Positions 27,622 through 41,976 of a DNA stretch of 64,000 nt are shown piece after piece. Numbering within the stretch: position 1 is the stretch's first letter; every line of letters starts with the position of its first letter. The notes under the pieces are model-generated. The model was not told the DNA's origin. It saw nothing but the letters and a program-made list of their open reading frames with translations, and made no database searches. The translations under genes and the position numbers were made by a program. Source of the stretch: Triops longicaudatus. Taxonomy: Eukaryota > Arthropoda > Branchiopoda > Notostraca > Triopsidae. The stretch lies in contig JAGQDJ010000156.1 of the NCBI GenBank assembly GCA_022885665.1, positions 1 through 64,000 of the forward strand, read 5' to 3'.

Positions 27622-28490
27622 TTACTCAGATGCGAAGTTTAAAATTAAAGAAAAGCCCGCACAGTCGCAGCCCTTTTCGCCGGGGCTCGGGCTTTTGCCG
27701 AAATGGGGAAATGTTAATGTGTATATATCGCGCACCGCACGTGAACTCGGTGGGAGTCGGCGGAATCGGAAGTGTGCAGCCTGTTTTCCAGGAGCTTCTT
27801 CTTCTTCTATTACTTTCGTTCTTTCTTCACTTAGAAGCCGGGGAAGCAGCAAATTTGGGGACCGTTGTTTTGGTACACCAGCCTCGGCACACTAGGTATG
27901 TGGGAGAGGAGCAACGCAACACGAAACCACGCGGACACTTGAAACTGTCATGCGACACACGCTACAGACGGGCACAGCAGTTTTTTTCCATTATAGGTAC
28001 TCCTGCTCAATGAAACAGCTTATTTATCCTGTCAACTTCCGGGTTAACACCAGTGTCTCACTTAACTCAAAATTAGTTAAGCACTCAAAAATTGTGGATA
28101 ATATCCGGGGGTCCTTAAACACGATTTCACACTAATTTAACACCGAGTTAATTAAAAAAGTTCACTGTGATTAAAAGAATCCACTACTTGCGAATTATGT
28201 TTTAAATACCGTGCGTTGCAACGTCCAACACCGGCCACATGGAATCAAAGATTTGACTTGCTACGCACGAGAGTTAAACTTCCTTACCTCCCACTCCAGC
28301 TGCTAGCGGACGACTGAAACATCTCCACACAGGCTGAGCAACCTTTCTTCGACCGCGAGGACCGGGACACTCGGTCTTTTAGCGTAGGGAGGAGCGAGGA
28401 CCGCCCGCAGATCCGAGGGAGACACGGCGAGAACGCGGCTCTACCGTGTTTAGTTGCGGCTGCCTGTGATGACGGTGTTGGCATGGCAGT
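27622..28490 (-). CDS. Tentative two-exon gene, 134 aa, unrecognised
   Basis: Exon 28490-28288 has a pyrimidine-rich acceptor (ending tcgctttag) and a strong donor (GTAAGG). Only one frame is open across it, starting at ATG 28484. It is Ser/Arg-rich: MPTPSSQAAATKHGR, then LKDRVSRSSRSKKG, then SSASSWSG. An acceptor at the end of gcttccccggcttctaag lets it join exon 27829-27622 in frame, adding EERTKVIEEEEAPGKQ and running to a stop at 27622 (134 residues in total). The 458-nt intron and the CpG-rich first exon would suit a short gene start. I recognise no domain. The second acceptor is AAG rather than CAG or TAG, and the C-terminal half lacks compositional bias, so exon 1 is the better supported half and the second exon may be wrong. 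Confidence 0.28.
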
Positions 28491-31400
28491 CTAAAGCGAA
28501 GAAACATTCAAGGAAAAAGACACCGGGTTACAATATCAGCATAAAAGGCAAAGTACATACAGATCATTTATTATTCAACAACACGTAAAATATAATAATA
28601 AAACCAAGTTGGAGCGAGTTTTTTCATCCGCCTCGACCAGGAGCCATAGAGGATTCGATAACGTAAGCGCCACGCAGGGCACAGCGGAACCGGCGACGCG
28701 TACAGCGGTAACCTCTTCTCTTTAAGGGTTATTCCTAGTGACTCAATAAAATCTAACTCCACGTGTCTGCATGACAGGTTCGCACACACGCATACCAGCC
28801 TAGGCTACTATAAACGAGCAACGAACTGTAAGCAAGAAGAAATTCGATAGCGTTTTATAACGCTGATAGATCTATCAGACAACGAATTGCAAAAGCCAAT
28901 GGCTCTTTACTAGCTTCGAAAACTTCAAACGAAAAAGAAAAACGATGAAGAAGGCCACAATGGCTGACAATGGCCCTATACCGAAAGCTTTTCGTATAGC
29001 CATCATATAACTGTATAGTTGTGAGCAGACAAGGAAGAAAAAACAGACGCCAAGAGACAAAAGGTCTAAAGGAGGGAGCGAGTCTTTGACTTCATATGAC
29101 GCTGACTCAGTGGTTATGTAAATGAGAAAAGTGATCGCTGTACGGGACGGTGCAGCAAGGGCCAAACTTGTAATAATCCAATTGACCGCGCAGAACTATG
29201 AAAAAATGCCAACGAAAACAACCAACCTTGGCTTTTTCTTCGTTCTAACCGCCGACCTCTGAACAAGAATTATCCATAAAAACGTGTATTTTCGATTCGT
29301 GGTCGATGACTAAATGTTACCCTGGAAAATGAAAATATTCCCATGCCGCGGAACGTTATTATGCGTCACAAACTTGATTTTCTCGTTTTCTAACTTGATA
29401 GCTTGGAATACTATTGCTCTTTGTGGGTTGCTCTGTTGCTCGTGTAAAACCTATTCTCACCACATGCAACGTCCCACGCCCTTACAAGAAGCTCCGTGTC
29501 CAATACTTTTCTGTTACAATGAGTTATTGCAAAAACTCAAAATATTGCTCAATGACACTAAAAATGCATTAAAAAGTGAAATAAAAAAAAAAAGAAAATT
29601 AGACAAAGCATAACACCGTCTTTTTACATCCACTTTAGTATGTGGATGCCTCTAAGAACGCAACATTAATATCGACCCTGCATGCTCGTCCTCTTTTTCG
29701 CTCTCTTCTGCTTACTCCACGGTTCTATTACGCATCAGCTCAGTTCAGTGCGATTCGCCACGATCATGAATTTTCCAACGCCTCATTAACCCGGTGAAAC
29801 TCGGTGGCCCCGTTTCCATCTCTTAAATCATAGCATAGCACACAATGCAATTAAAACGTTTTAACAGTCACGGGGGGAGGAAAGGCGCAAGGAACTCCTG
29901 AAGACACGGCACGACCTAGGCAATTCAGACCAAACTTTTCAAGGAGTTGCTAACTATGTAAGTTCCAACTTTTTTTTAACTCTTCCTATACGCGATAAAG
30001 GCAAAACTGAGCCGTCAAATGTCACAAGCATTGGCTGTAAAATCCCACGTTCCTTCCCCAAAACCCAAGACTTACTTATCATAGCCTTCTAATTTAGAGT
30101 CTAATATTGTACCACGTACACAGGGCACAACTCTCCGTAGCCAATAAAGGCGGTAGTATGTGGACAGCGTAGGACCGTTCAACTTAAGTTTTGACATGTC
30201 CCAACAGCTAAAGCTCCTTTCCAAAGTTTGCACATTTCTCGAAAGTCAATATGTGTTTTGCCTACAACTTTATTCCACTGTTTTTCGAAAGTTGGAGCTT
30301 CAAAACAGAAGGTAATGGAAGCGAAGGGTTGACAGGCGGAACGAAATTTAGCGACCTGATTTCCTGACAAAATATGCAAAGAAATGCCATTTCAAAACCA
30401 ACATCCCTATCTGTGATGTATCACAGCCAGTCTCCACGAATATGATTATCATAACAGAAAATACTCACGGCCGTAGGGGACATGTCTCAAGAACCCTACG
30501 CTCACAAAGTTTCACCTGCCTTTGCAAGTAAATTGCGAGCCTTTTTGCTGCAAACCCACCATAAAGATCGGTTATTGTTATAAAGCTAAAAAAAAAAACG
30601 AACAAAAGCATTAAAAAGTTAAGAAAAATAATAATGTTTTACCCAAGCAGGTGTTTGGGTTAATTGAAGGGATCTGCTTGTCCTTTTCTAGCGTCCCAAC
30701 TCTTGAGCTAGCACCCGCATGACTGGCGGTAATTTAAGCATAGCAATTCAACCTTTCAAGAATGAATAGGTGAATGCGGGGTAGTTATTAAGGAAAGGTG
30801 CACCACTGTGGCTTCCAGGCCAGTCTAGAACTTCGGGCCTTTAGGAATAAGGTACTTGTTTTAAAACGAGGCCCCAGAGGCGCGGCAGGTGCTTCGACTT
30901 TTTGGGAAAGCTCAAATTGCTAGCAAATCGTTTCGGCCCTGATTTGGCGCGTGGGTTGTCCCTGGGCCGGTCTCTCCCTCACTTTCGGCTCCTTCCCCAT
31001 TCCCCTAACGTTCTTTTTCAGCCTTACCCTTCGATTCTTACCCCTAAAACACCCCTTCTTTTTTCCTCAAAAGGGAAAACTATCATGTGTTGCGAGTTTT
31101 TCTTACGCAAGACCTGGAACTTTCATCAAGTCAAGGCACGCCATCGAAGTCTTTTACGGTTAACGAATGTGAAATACAGCCCTTTGCCTAAGATGTCTGC
31201 ATCTGTCAAGGATAACATGACAATGCACTTGGCCAATCTGACTCCAACGGCAAGAAAAATATAGACGCTACTCTCTATATTTCACTGTCGGCTGTCATTT
31301 CATTCTGCATTTTCTAAACAGGAAAAAAAGGCTTGCGAGACAACGCTCGCAAGGCACAAAAAAACGCACACCCAACCTTTCCCGCGCCACAATATTGGCC

Positions 31401-34400
31401 CAAACGTCACCCATTTCTCTCGCCTGCATTGTAGCTACCGTATTTGCTTCACATTCTTGTCATCGAAAAAGACCAGACTTATCTAATAAGAACGAGTTCG
31501 TGCGTTGTCTACCGGACTACTGTGCACCCAATTGACAATTTCAACCAGAAAACAGGGGCTGTACCAGACCCCCATCTCCGGCTTTATCTTCAAATCACGC
31601 CAGCAATAGCACCTGACGGCACAATTTTATTAGGAAGTTTTATACGAGCACAGCACAGACATGCAAACTATGGAAAGACACTTTTTCCCGGGGACTTGAG
31701 ACCCCCGAGCCGAGTATGGCACAAAATAACCTACCATGTCTCCATCTCGCTTCTTAGACCCCCCTCCCCCACCCACAAGTCCCCAAAGCTACTAGTTGGA
31801 CTTATACAAGGGCTCATAAAAGGAACTCAAGTCACCACATCGTGATCGTGTGGGTTGCGAGGATTATTGGCAAGGGAAGGGTCAAGATGCAAACCTTTAC
31901 CCTGGTCTGGAAAGGGAAGGAGGAACAAGCAAGCTTTCCCGTGACTCCAGCAGGGCTCTCCAAGTTGTTCGTCAATAGATTGGTGTACTGTGTATACAAA
32001 CGTTCACCGATAGAACACACGCAATATATCCGGGCACCCGTAGTGTCCGTTAACACCGCAAAAAGTCGTCTTTTTGTAGTCTGCCAGAAAGTTATCATGT
32101 TCCTCTATCTAGAATTCAAGAGCATGACCTTTTTCGCCCACACGGACAAGATTTGAAAACCACCATGTTCCAAAGGCGTTGAAAGTGGAAATGTTTCTTG
32201 GACGAGGAAAACCTGTGTCTCTCGAAACTTGAGCCGTTATGCTTTTCCCCAAGCCTTACCTGCACTTTTTTCTTTGGCACTTGCTTGGCTCTTTTAACAC
32301 TTTAACATTAAGGATTCTAGATAGAGAATTCTCAGCTCTTTAACGAAGCTCATGTTCAGGAAAAAAAAAAATAATGAAAAATTTGAAAAAATGAAAGTTA
32401 AGAACGTATTGACTTTTGGCCACTTTTGGTATCTCTAGTTTGTTCAGATGTTAGTACGACGAATTACGGCAAAGTAGTGCCTAAGGAACAGCAATTAGTG
32501 AGTGATTGAGACGGTGGACATGTAAGAAATAAAAGCAAGATAACCGAGGTCGGGAAGCAAGAAGCAAGGACAGATTCTATACACCACAAACAGCAGCGGC
32601 AACCGCAGGTTCGGTCTGAAGAGGCTTTTTCGGTGGCCAAGTAAAGGATGATGATTTACTAGCAATCCCAGTCGCTAGCTTTGTGGCACAATTCCGGTAC
32701 CAACAAAGTAGGGGCCTTGGGAATTATGGGATCTTAGAGCCTCTACAGAGCACTATCCGTTGATATCCACTCACTGGAGATTCAAGCAAGATAGCAGTGA
32801 AAGAAGCACTGATGTTACTTTAGCGAGTATTCTCTTGTACTTCCCTTCGATCGTGTTTCGGCACTGTTATAACCGAAGATATTAACAGATATCCTGGGGA
32901 CAAACATTTTCTTGCGCTGTTAGCATAAGTGCTTCGCAAAAAGCCGGTTAATAGAGCAATAAACGGTAATGTACAAATATCATGAACCAAGTTACTCAGT
33001 GACATTCTTTGCACTATTTTTATTCATTAGACCTTTTTATTTACTCTTTATGTTAGCAAGAATACCAGCGTTCGCTTTCGTTGATTGCTTCTTGGGACAT
33101 TTTATTGCACAAAGCGTATTTTACAGCAAGTTGTCCCACGAACTGCGCATTTAGGAGTTATAGAAAGTGCCTGCAGCCCAGCGTCGGACATATTTAATAA
33201 CGGATGCCGCTTTTGGTTACAGGTACATAAAACATTTGATACTCTTGGATAGTTTTTTTATGCACAAGAACATGGACGCTACTGATGGAGTATATCGTTA
33301 GCATCAGTGTGTCAGAGTGGTCTTGCGACGAAGATCAAGGCTCGATATTACATCCTTGGCTCATGACTTGCAAAAGCTGTCTATTTTCGCCAACAAACGC
33401 TAACAAGCTGGCTTACCACCACTATGGGCCAATTAGCAGAAGGTTGAAGTAACTCGATCTTCGCGTACGCTATTTCGAAGTAGTCTAAATGATAATCTAG
33501 ATCGGGTAAATCTTTACCAGCAAGTGATGCATGGCAGTATGGAAATTTCCTTCCTTTTTAAATTGTTTGCAATTGTTTTTACATGCGGGTAAACCGACAC
33601 GATTCACATGATACATCGTGTTTTGCTTTTGCACGTACTTTAACGACGGGGTGTAATCTGTTCTGCAATCCCATTTAATATATCTCTTCTCTTATACGGG
33701 TTATTCCAATGAGATTGCTGAAACTAAGAATTATTTTATGTGAAAATAATTATATATTACCAGTGTGACTGTGAAAGGTTTACGAACCGAGTTCGTGGTT
33801 AACCGTCTAATTTGCATGATATTGGCTCCCCTCCCCATCTCTGCCGGGAAAACATCTCAAGCCTCTCTTATTCAACAAGGAGCGTAAAAGGCAAAAATGT
33901 TTCTATCGTGTATGCCGAGCGATGATGCGCTGTAGTGAACGTACGAAAGAGGAATTGTGGCATTTAGAAACGCAACTTCGACAGATCGTTTAACCCAGCC
34001 GAACGAGGGTTCCAAAAAATTGTGCCAATTCACACAATGTCATAAAGAATGTCAAAGCTGTCATCATTTGCATGAAATTTGGGGATTTCCGCTCCGGTGC
34101 ACAGAAAAGAAACGCAGACCGTGATCCTTTGCGTGCAAGGATAGCGAAAAAGCAAAGGCAACGCCGAGAAAATATTCTGCTCAGCAACCAACTAGGGTTC
34201 ATCGCTTTTCTACGCGTTTCTTGCTTTATAGAAGACAGCGACTTGGAGAAGAACACTGGGGTTGGAATTGTTAAAGAATAAGAAAGTCATAAGGATCGAA
34301 TGCAACTTGCCGACTTTTTGCTGCGCACAGTTGTATGATGTTTGGAAGCGAAAACTTGCTATTAGAAAGAAATATCTTGCCAACTGTCTCTTGAGACTGA

Positions 34401-37400
34401 TCTGACCTTCAACGTGTGAAGCATGGAGCGAAGCTCTAATTCCTAGCACTGCACCGCATGCATGTCCGAGCAGTGCAAATTCGTGTACACTAGAAACCCT
34501 GAATATGTCACCCTGAAGCTTCATTTACATTTTACTTTGACAGTCTTAGAAGTCATGTCCATGCAAATGGAATTTCTGTCTTTCGTAGTCGCCGATTTGT
34601 CAAAGCGTTAAGAGAGCGTCCTACTGAAAGAACCCAGAAACATTTTACGCTTTTAGACCACACACTAATAAAGGTCAGAACGATTAGCTTTGGCTTGAAA
34701 TATAGCCTATTGCTCTAATTTTAAGTCCTAAATTATGAAGTAGAGCATAAATCAACGCACGCATGGTATGAAAGTTTTAGTTTAAAGCAGAATAATTTAT
34801 AAAACCGCATTCTGTAATCTCGCATGTATTTACAATCCGAATTCCCTTCTCTTTGTGGCTGTGTTATCCTTATCCCCAACAAGATGAGGCTTAAATAAAG
34901 CCCATTTTTCGAGCACCTGTTAGTGTGCCGTGCTCACAGCCTATTATGGTACAAAACTTGCTAGAAAATGAAATACATTTCTTTGAAAATTAAAAGAATG
35001 TGTATTTTAACCAGTAAGTTTACTTTCTTTTTAGTCGTAAATGTTAACAAGTTTCCCAACGGTATCAGAATGTTGCGAACAAAATCCTGAATAAGTAATA
35101 TTGCTGATACATTGTCGTACATTTGGCTGTCAAGGTACTTGCCTGCTTTCCTTTTGCGTCACACTGTGTAATCCGAATCGAGACAGTATCTCCCGTCAAA
35201 GAGATATATCAAGTTCTGCCAACCATATTCAACATGCCTTTTCGAAGGCAAACAGCGCTAGCTCATAATTGATAAGTCGGAGTCGGAAACGCTGGTGTGA
35301 AGGCAACGTTAGCACGTGAACCCTGCAGAATAAAGTCGGTTTGTAACCGGAGACAGGTCTATCTTGATAACGTCGAAATGGAAAATTAAGAATAGTAACA
35401 CTTCACCGGGTCGTACACGCTGACAAGGTACCTGACATACCTGCAACCTTGTGCTGATGGAATTTTGCTTTTAAAATGCGACCTGCACCAGCTGACGTAT
35501 AGCGACACCCCACAATAGCCAATAAACGGAACCACCTTTCAACCTTTGAGTCATTCATTAGGGCCGTCAAGAGCCCGCAGGATGAGGTGACACGTACCAT
35601 GCATCGGATGTAGCTTGACGTCTGTTATGTACTTAATCTCGGTGGCTGTCATGCTCCGCACCTCTCATTTGCGCAACCAAGGTTACCCAACCCAGCGTGC
35701 CTTCAGGCAGCCAAGGAAGTTGTAATCACACAAGGCTTAGGTGTAATCCAAGCTCATTGATTGCTTTTCATCCTTACCATAGGCAGCGCTGGCCCAAGAA
35801 TGTAACAATGAAATCTTGTATCTTCTTGTGCCGGCATTGACCAAACGAGTCAAGGAAGCCGAATGCTTCACCAAGAATCCTATACCCTGGCAGGAAAAAC
35901 ATTTTACGTTTGTCCACAGTGACTAAATCGATAAACATGCTACTTGGGTCTTGTGGTCGGAAAAGTTGAAACGATTCTTCAAAAATTGAAGGCGTGTGAG
36001 TTTTTTTCGGGCAAGCATGCTATAACCCTTTCTGTTTAATTGATCGCGGGTCATTTTTCTTGACTTCCGCTGGTAAACACCAATCTAACGGATAGCTTTC
36101 CATACCTACAAGCAGAAACATTCAAAAAGGAAAACGCATTTAAAGGTTGATACAAACTGGGTGCAACAAAATACGGAATGGAATACTACACCATAATAGA
36201 TGTTTTCGCTTAATGGCAGAAAACAACGCACGTTCAATTCTCCTCCCAGAAAGGAGACAAGTTGACGATAACCATTCAGACAGGTTCATTTCCTTCCCCG
36301 AGCCAATTTTATTTTCAAAACCGCTTTTCACAAGGGAACTGTTGGGTTCAAGCTCATCCATCCAATCTCAATACGTTCGTCGTTTACTTCTAGCTTCAGC
36401 TATAACGTTTCAACCCTTGGCAACACAGAGAACTTCCACCAAGTGATTTAAGGTAAGACAGCTGTGTCAAGTCAGAAAATTCCCTCACTGCTTTTCTACG
36501 CATCAAGTCGAAAAAATCAGGCTGCTGCCCCAAATAAGAATATTTCACTCGGGTCTTTCCTGTGTTCACACTCCTGGAGAAAAAGTTTACCGTCCTCTTT
36601 TTGCCCCAGCGCGTCTCTAACAGCTCGGTGAAGACCGTGAAAAGACCCTTCCCGCCCAATTTTTCCTTCCCCAGAAACATAAGAATTAAGACAGCTTCGC
36701 TAAGCTACGTACAGCTCCCCACAAAAGTACACAGTAGAAGAAAGAAAACACAGGACAACGCAACGTATCCCTATACAGCTGGGTGAAAATGTTAAGTTTC
36801 AGCTCATAAAAGTTGTTTGGGACACTTGAGCCCGAGCAAACCCACCGATATCCACCATTCATTCTTTCCCTTGTCAATTAGTCTAAGTAGTCTTCCCCAT
36901 TCGCGGGGCTCATACTTCATATCTGTGGCACATATCATTGGGGTTCTTCCCCACCCTCCACTCTGGCTTCCTATAAAACCTATCTGCGCGGCTGTATTTA
37001 CACGTGTGCACTATTCCATTTTGCACTACTGTAGCTCTTATGTTAACAGTGCGCCCTTTTTTGTCCGCCAAACTGATTAGGTAATAGCTTCCAGTCATAA
37101 AGTATACGCTTGGGTCGGACCCCGGGAGTACAGACACGACTCTAGCATAGTCCTCTAACGAAGAAACTAATTCTACGCCATATACTCTTTTGTGTGTCTA
37201 CGCGCTTTTGTTGGATTCCCCCCTTTTCTACATGCTAGCTTTTCCGACTCGTAAGGTGAGGTCATAATTGGTACGAAGTTTAGTGCAGACCCTTAACCTC
37301 GTGCTCGGCTCTGGCCACAAAAAAAGACGTTCCTTCTCGTTAATAGAATTACTAATTAAAAAGAAGCCAGCGTGATCGATCGTCAATCCTGGTGTATACA

Positions 37401-40400
37401 AGTCTCTTCGGGGTAAGAATAAATGATGCTTGGATAGAGAATAAAAAAAGCCAACACAACGGAATTGTGTTGTGTTATGCCTGCTGGGGTCTATTTTGAG
37501 TTTGTTCTGTTCTGTCATGGGATTTAAAAGTATCTAACAACGCCAGTTGAGCAATGGCCCGTGACGTATGGTAAAAAGCAGGCTTGGTCTGCGCTTTGCC
37601 AGGCGAAGATGGACGACTTGATCGTTGCGGTTAGGCCTACATGGCTAGAACGAGGGAGGCAAAATGTTTTACATCTTGCTTGGCTGTCCCAAGAATCCAT
37701 CTTGGCTTTGTTCAATCAGATTACCATTACCTTAGCCATTTTACTCTCAGATACGCCCAGAGGGGGGGAGACGTTGGAGGGCCATTTGTTTTTGTCGCTT
37801 AGAAGCCTCCACGTGGTAGGTTGAAAAAAAGGGATTGAATTGAAACAAAGAATGATAAGACACTGATGCCAACTACTTACATAAAGTACTCCACAAATAA
37901 TCCAATTATGGCTGTCTTGAAGACGTCTGGAGGTAATAATTCACCTATCTTGCCCCAGTTCTGGCTTGCATACGGTTTTGCGGTCATCCAGGGGGAGAGC
38001 CATCTTTGAAATCATTACTGGCCCTTAGAAAGCACTTAAGTTATTGCCCCGCTTATTCCCTATAAAGCCACTTTCTGTACGGCACTTTAAATTTTCGAAT
38101 CTCTTGTAGGTTCCTTTTTGGAAAAAGAAAGTTGTTGTGATGTCTTTGATCTTTATGGGCAGATTTTGACAAGTGATGCGGAGAGAAATAAAGAATAATG
38201 ACAATATAGAAATATCGAAACCCAACTGGGTTGTGACAATCGAGATTTTAGCGATTATCGCGTAGAAAGATTTAACAAGAAAAAACGTGGCAGTGAAATA
38301 TTTGACTGAAAATCAATCTCGTTTGCTGACTTGCATTGTTGACGAAAACCTTGTGTATAGTTGGTGATTAAAGATGCTCACTGCCATAGGCTTTACAACA
38401 TAAGCTCTTCTGCTTCTAAAACTTTTTTTTTTACCAATAAACAAAGCTAACGCAACTTGAGAGTTTCTCTTGACTTTATGACATGTTTTTCGCTTTCTGA
38501 CATTGCGCAAATTCAGAATAATTATTAATTAATTGTCTAAAGAATAATAAAAATAAAAAACGCGAGGAATTTAGAAAGCTTGTTCATTAAAGTAGGCGAC
38601 ATTCGAGAAGCGATGCCAGCGTTTGTGTCAACTGAATTTAGTTCGGGGTAATGGCCCGAACTTGACTTATGTGAAGATAAAATTGAAAATCATTAAACGT
38701 CTGCATAAAATAAGAAGACATGGAAACTGTGTAAGGATTGGTTGTTTTGCACCAATTTAATTATTAAGCTGGAATATTGTTCAGAAATACGTAAAAGAGG
38801 GAAAATCACAGAAAGACACGCATTAAACTTCGTATTGCTCTTATCTACACAAGAATTGACAAGGTTAAAAGATGAAACAGAAAGGAAATCAACATGTGAG
38901 ACGTCAGTTCATTAGTGAGCAACGCAACCTGCTTCCATGAGTAGTCAAGTTACCTCCTATGCCGCTAAGATACCCCTTTTTAGCACAACGAAACTGTAAA
39001 AAAGGATTTGTTAATTACAAAGATGAAATGGTATTTTTCAACGAAATCTCTTTCAGTCTAACGTAAAATACACAATTACAAAGAAATTACGGTGTACAAA
39101 AACGCACGAAAGGGAGAATTTTTCTCGCCACGGAGGAAATAATAATTTTTTTATGTTTCAGGAATCTTTCAATGTTGAAGCGTCGATTTTGCGTATAGCA
39201 AATTTACAAACAAATGCGCTTTAACCAGGCATAAACAGCACAGAAAGCTTACACCACAAATCCATCGATAGCCCAAGCCAAGGGTCAAAGAATGCCGTTA
39301 GTCAACAAAACCTGGTCACTCTTACGAAACTGCTTCCGGAAAAGCTTTCACCTCCTTTCTGCTTGCACTATAATGCGCTACAATACTGTCCATCTTGACT
39401 TTCTGACTTGCTTTTACTCTTGGGCTTTTAGGGGTTCTACACGTGCTACCTTACCACCGTTATCAAACTTAACGGAGTGTCCCGGCGCATTATTCATTGT
39501 AGAAAAGTGAAACACAATACCACGCGTAAGTCTACCATTTATTTGAAGACATAAACTACATACACCATGATGCAGTTTTTCTTCTGAATAATATCCATGA
39601 TATAGTTTTCCATTAGTGCCATGTGAAATATGCTAATACGCATGCTATCCGCGAATATTCACTTAAAAGGGTTTGTAATCCAACAATGCGGGCACGAAAG
39701 TATAAAAATGTTCTAAAAATAGAGATAGCCGGTTTTTTTTTTTTTGCAACCAAAAAAGTTTCATCCAGAAAAGCGCGGAAGACGTTGAAATGCCACCAAA
39801 TTTAAGTCACGCTGGGCGAGTCTGGGGGCTACACATATAAAACAATGAGGGTTATGCCCACGGTCATCTATCATGAATGGGTACGGCCATAGCAGGCCCC
39901 AAACCAATGCGGTTAGTAGTAGCTTTGGCGGTTGATCCACGAAGCCCTCGTCGGATTTTTCTCCCTAACTTGTTTGCCTTTTTCTAATGAAGCCACCAAC
40001 TGCAGTAATTTATCCCTTTTATGGCACAACTCCATCAATAAATCATATTTTTGGTAGCCTCAGCCATCTCGATAACTTTACTAGAAAGCCCCAGAGGAGA
40101 GGTAAGCGGAAAACGGACTCAAAGCCGGGGCTACTGCTTTCCAACCGTCCCTTTGACTATATAGCTTTTTATCAAGCACTCCCATCCAATGACTCCGTCA
40201 ATCACATACGGCTTTCTCTCGCGGTACAGGACTAGCTTGTGTACAAGCACCGAGCCACACAGCTGGCCTGTTAGGAGACAGTCAACTTGAACATGCTCGC
40301 TCCACAATGACACTGGCGATAACTGGAAAATAAATAAGAAGGCCTCGGGAAGAAGAAGAATGGGCAAGTTAGCGAAACCCTCGTTTTGGCCGCGGAAAAA

Positions 40401-41654
40401 GGGCTGTAAGTCTTCAAGCAATTCGGTGCTGTCAGAATGACAGATGCGTTTAAATATGTAAACCTAATACATGCGTTATAAGGATGGCAACAACTCGCCA
40501 GCGGCCGAACCTTTCACGGCCACAAGCAACTGCCACAGTCCGTCAAACTGTCACCCTTTTCCTCCCTGCAGAAAGAAAAAACTATATGTCTTAATTGGTC
40601 CGCAGCTTATTACCTGCAAAAGGACATGAAATGTCATGTAGATGACGTCAGCAGGTGATGGTAGAGAGGAGAGACAATAAAAATCAAAATCATAGCAACC
40701 AAGCTAGGTTAGATCCAATTTCTTAAAATAAGTAATGGCGCGCCGAAGACTGTAGCGCCCCCTTAGCGCAGCTCTTCTGTATGTGTATGGACGAAAGGCG
40801 AGCAAGATCGATGGCTTCTATTATGCTCGGAATTTGTACTAGGTTTATGCTTGCAAGAAATGGAGCACAGAGAATGGCAGAGAGGGTCAAGAGAGTCGGG
40901 ATTATAATAGGCAACATTAACCAGATACAGTGGCTTGCAAGCTGCGCAGCCACAAGCTCAGCCTACGATTAGAAATGAGGGTCAACTTTTTAAAACGGAA
41001 TACATTCTAATGTTTTCTTTTTTATTTTTAGGAGAGGCACGTGTACTTGGCATATTCATCTGTTTCTGTGCTTGTTTTCAAAGAAAAAATAACAACTAAA
41101 CCCAGGATAAAACACTTTTACATTTCACTCCTTCAAGCTATGTCGGCATTTCTCCCTATCATGTCTGTTTTGTGAACAGGCTTTACTTTTCAAATTCACC
41201 AGAATTGGCTTGTTCATTTTCATGGTAATGATATATTCGCTTTTTCTGGTGGTTTTTAGTTGATCCGCGTCATCTTATGGCTGCATTGTCAACTGCCGCT
41301 TTCGTTTGAAAAGATATATTCAGAATAGGCGTATTCCGAATTAAGGTCCCTGCGAGGACCGCTTGGAGCGCCACTAGTAGAACTCTCAAAACTGCGCTAG
41401 TATTTACACACGTGCGTGGTCCGCGTGTAAAGTGTTGTATTATTATAAAACGTAGTATTTTTTTAGTTTATGTTTTGGCCCACTTTTGTGCATTCTTTTG
41501 AATCAATGCTCGTTAAACAACCTAAACACAATTTAGCTCGCCCTTTAGATACACTTGATAAACGTTTGATGAACGCGTCCAGACCAAGCTCATAAACATG
41601 AATCTGGCTTAGTTACTCTTCACAGGATATACTTAACAGCCCTAACTCGGAATA
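28491..41654. other. Gene-poor stretch
   Basis: No supportable exon, RNA gene or complete mobile element seen. AT-rich blocks at 34.7-35.1, 38.0-39.2 and from 41.0 kb; the rest is balanced in composition and high in complexity. Confidence 0.5.
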
Positions 41655-41976
41655 CAGTAGAACTCCAATTTTGTTAACCGGTCGGAACCGAAAGGTAAAT
41701 GCCAAGTCGGAAATCTGACGAAATCAGATTCAAGTATTAAGTGCATTACGAATATTTTAGAAAAATATAGAAAATAAATAATAACCGTTAATTAATTATA
41801 TTCTGATATCTGAATTTTAATTTTCTGATACCATTGCAGAAAGTTATTATTCTATCCATGATTCAATCCCTTAAAATCGGCGTAGAAACTCACCGTTAAC
41901 GAAGAAAAAAAATCCGATGCGGTTGACATTTCTGGGAGTTTCCATAATAGGCGTTGACAAAATCGAAATTCTACTG
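41655..41976. mobile_element. Pogo-like MITE (322 bp)
   Basis: The left end reads CAGTAGAACTCCAATTTTGT and the right end, on the other strand, CAGTAGAATTTCGATTTTGT: three mismatches in the first 20 bases and similarity continuing to about 24. TA flanks both ends (41653-41654, 41977-41978). The interior is AT-rich with no transposase frame. It shares its first eight terminal bases with the 26.6 kb element but differs further in, so it looks like a related but separate subfamily. Confidence 0.7.

Noticed and set aside
28875..29165. 96-codon hydrophobic frame on the minus strand that resembles a multi-pass membrane protein
   Set aside because: It begins at TTG and not ATG, and the hydrophobicity follows from T-rich codons. 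No splice or conservation evidence.
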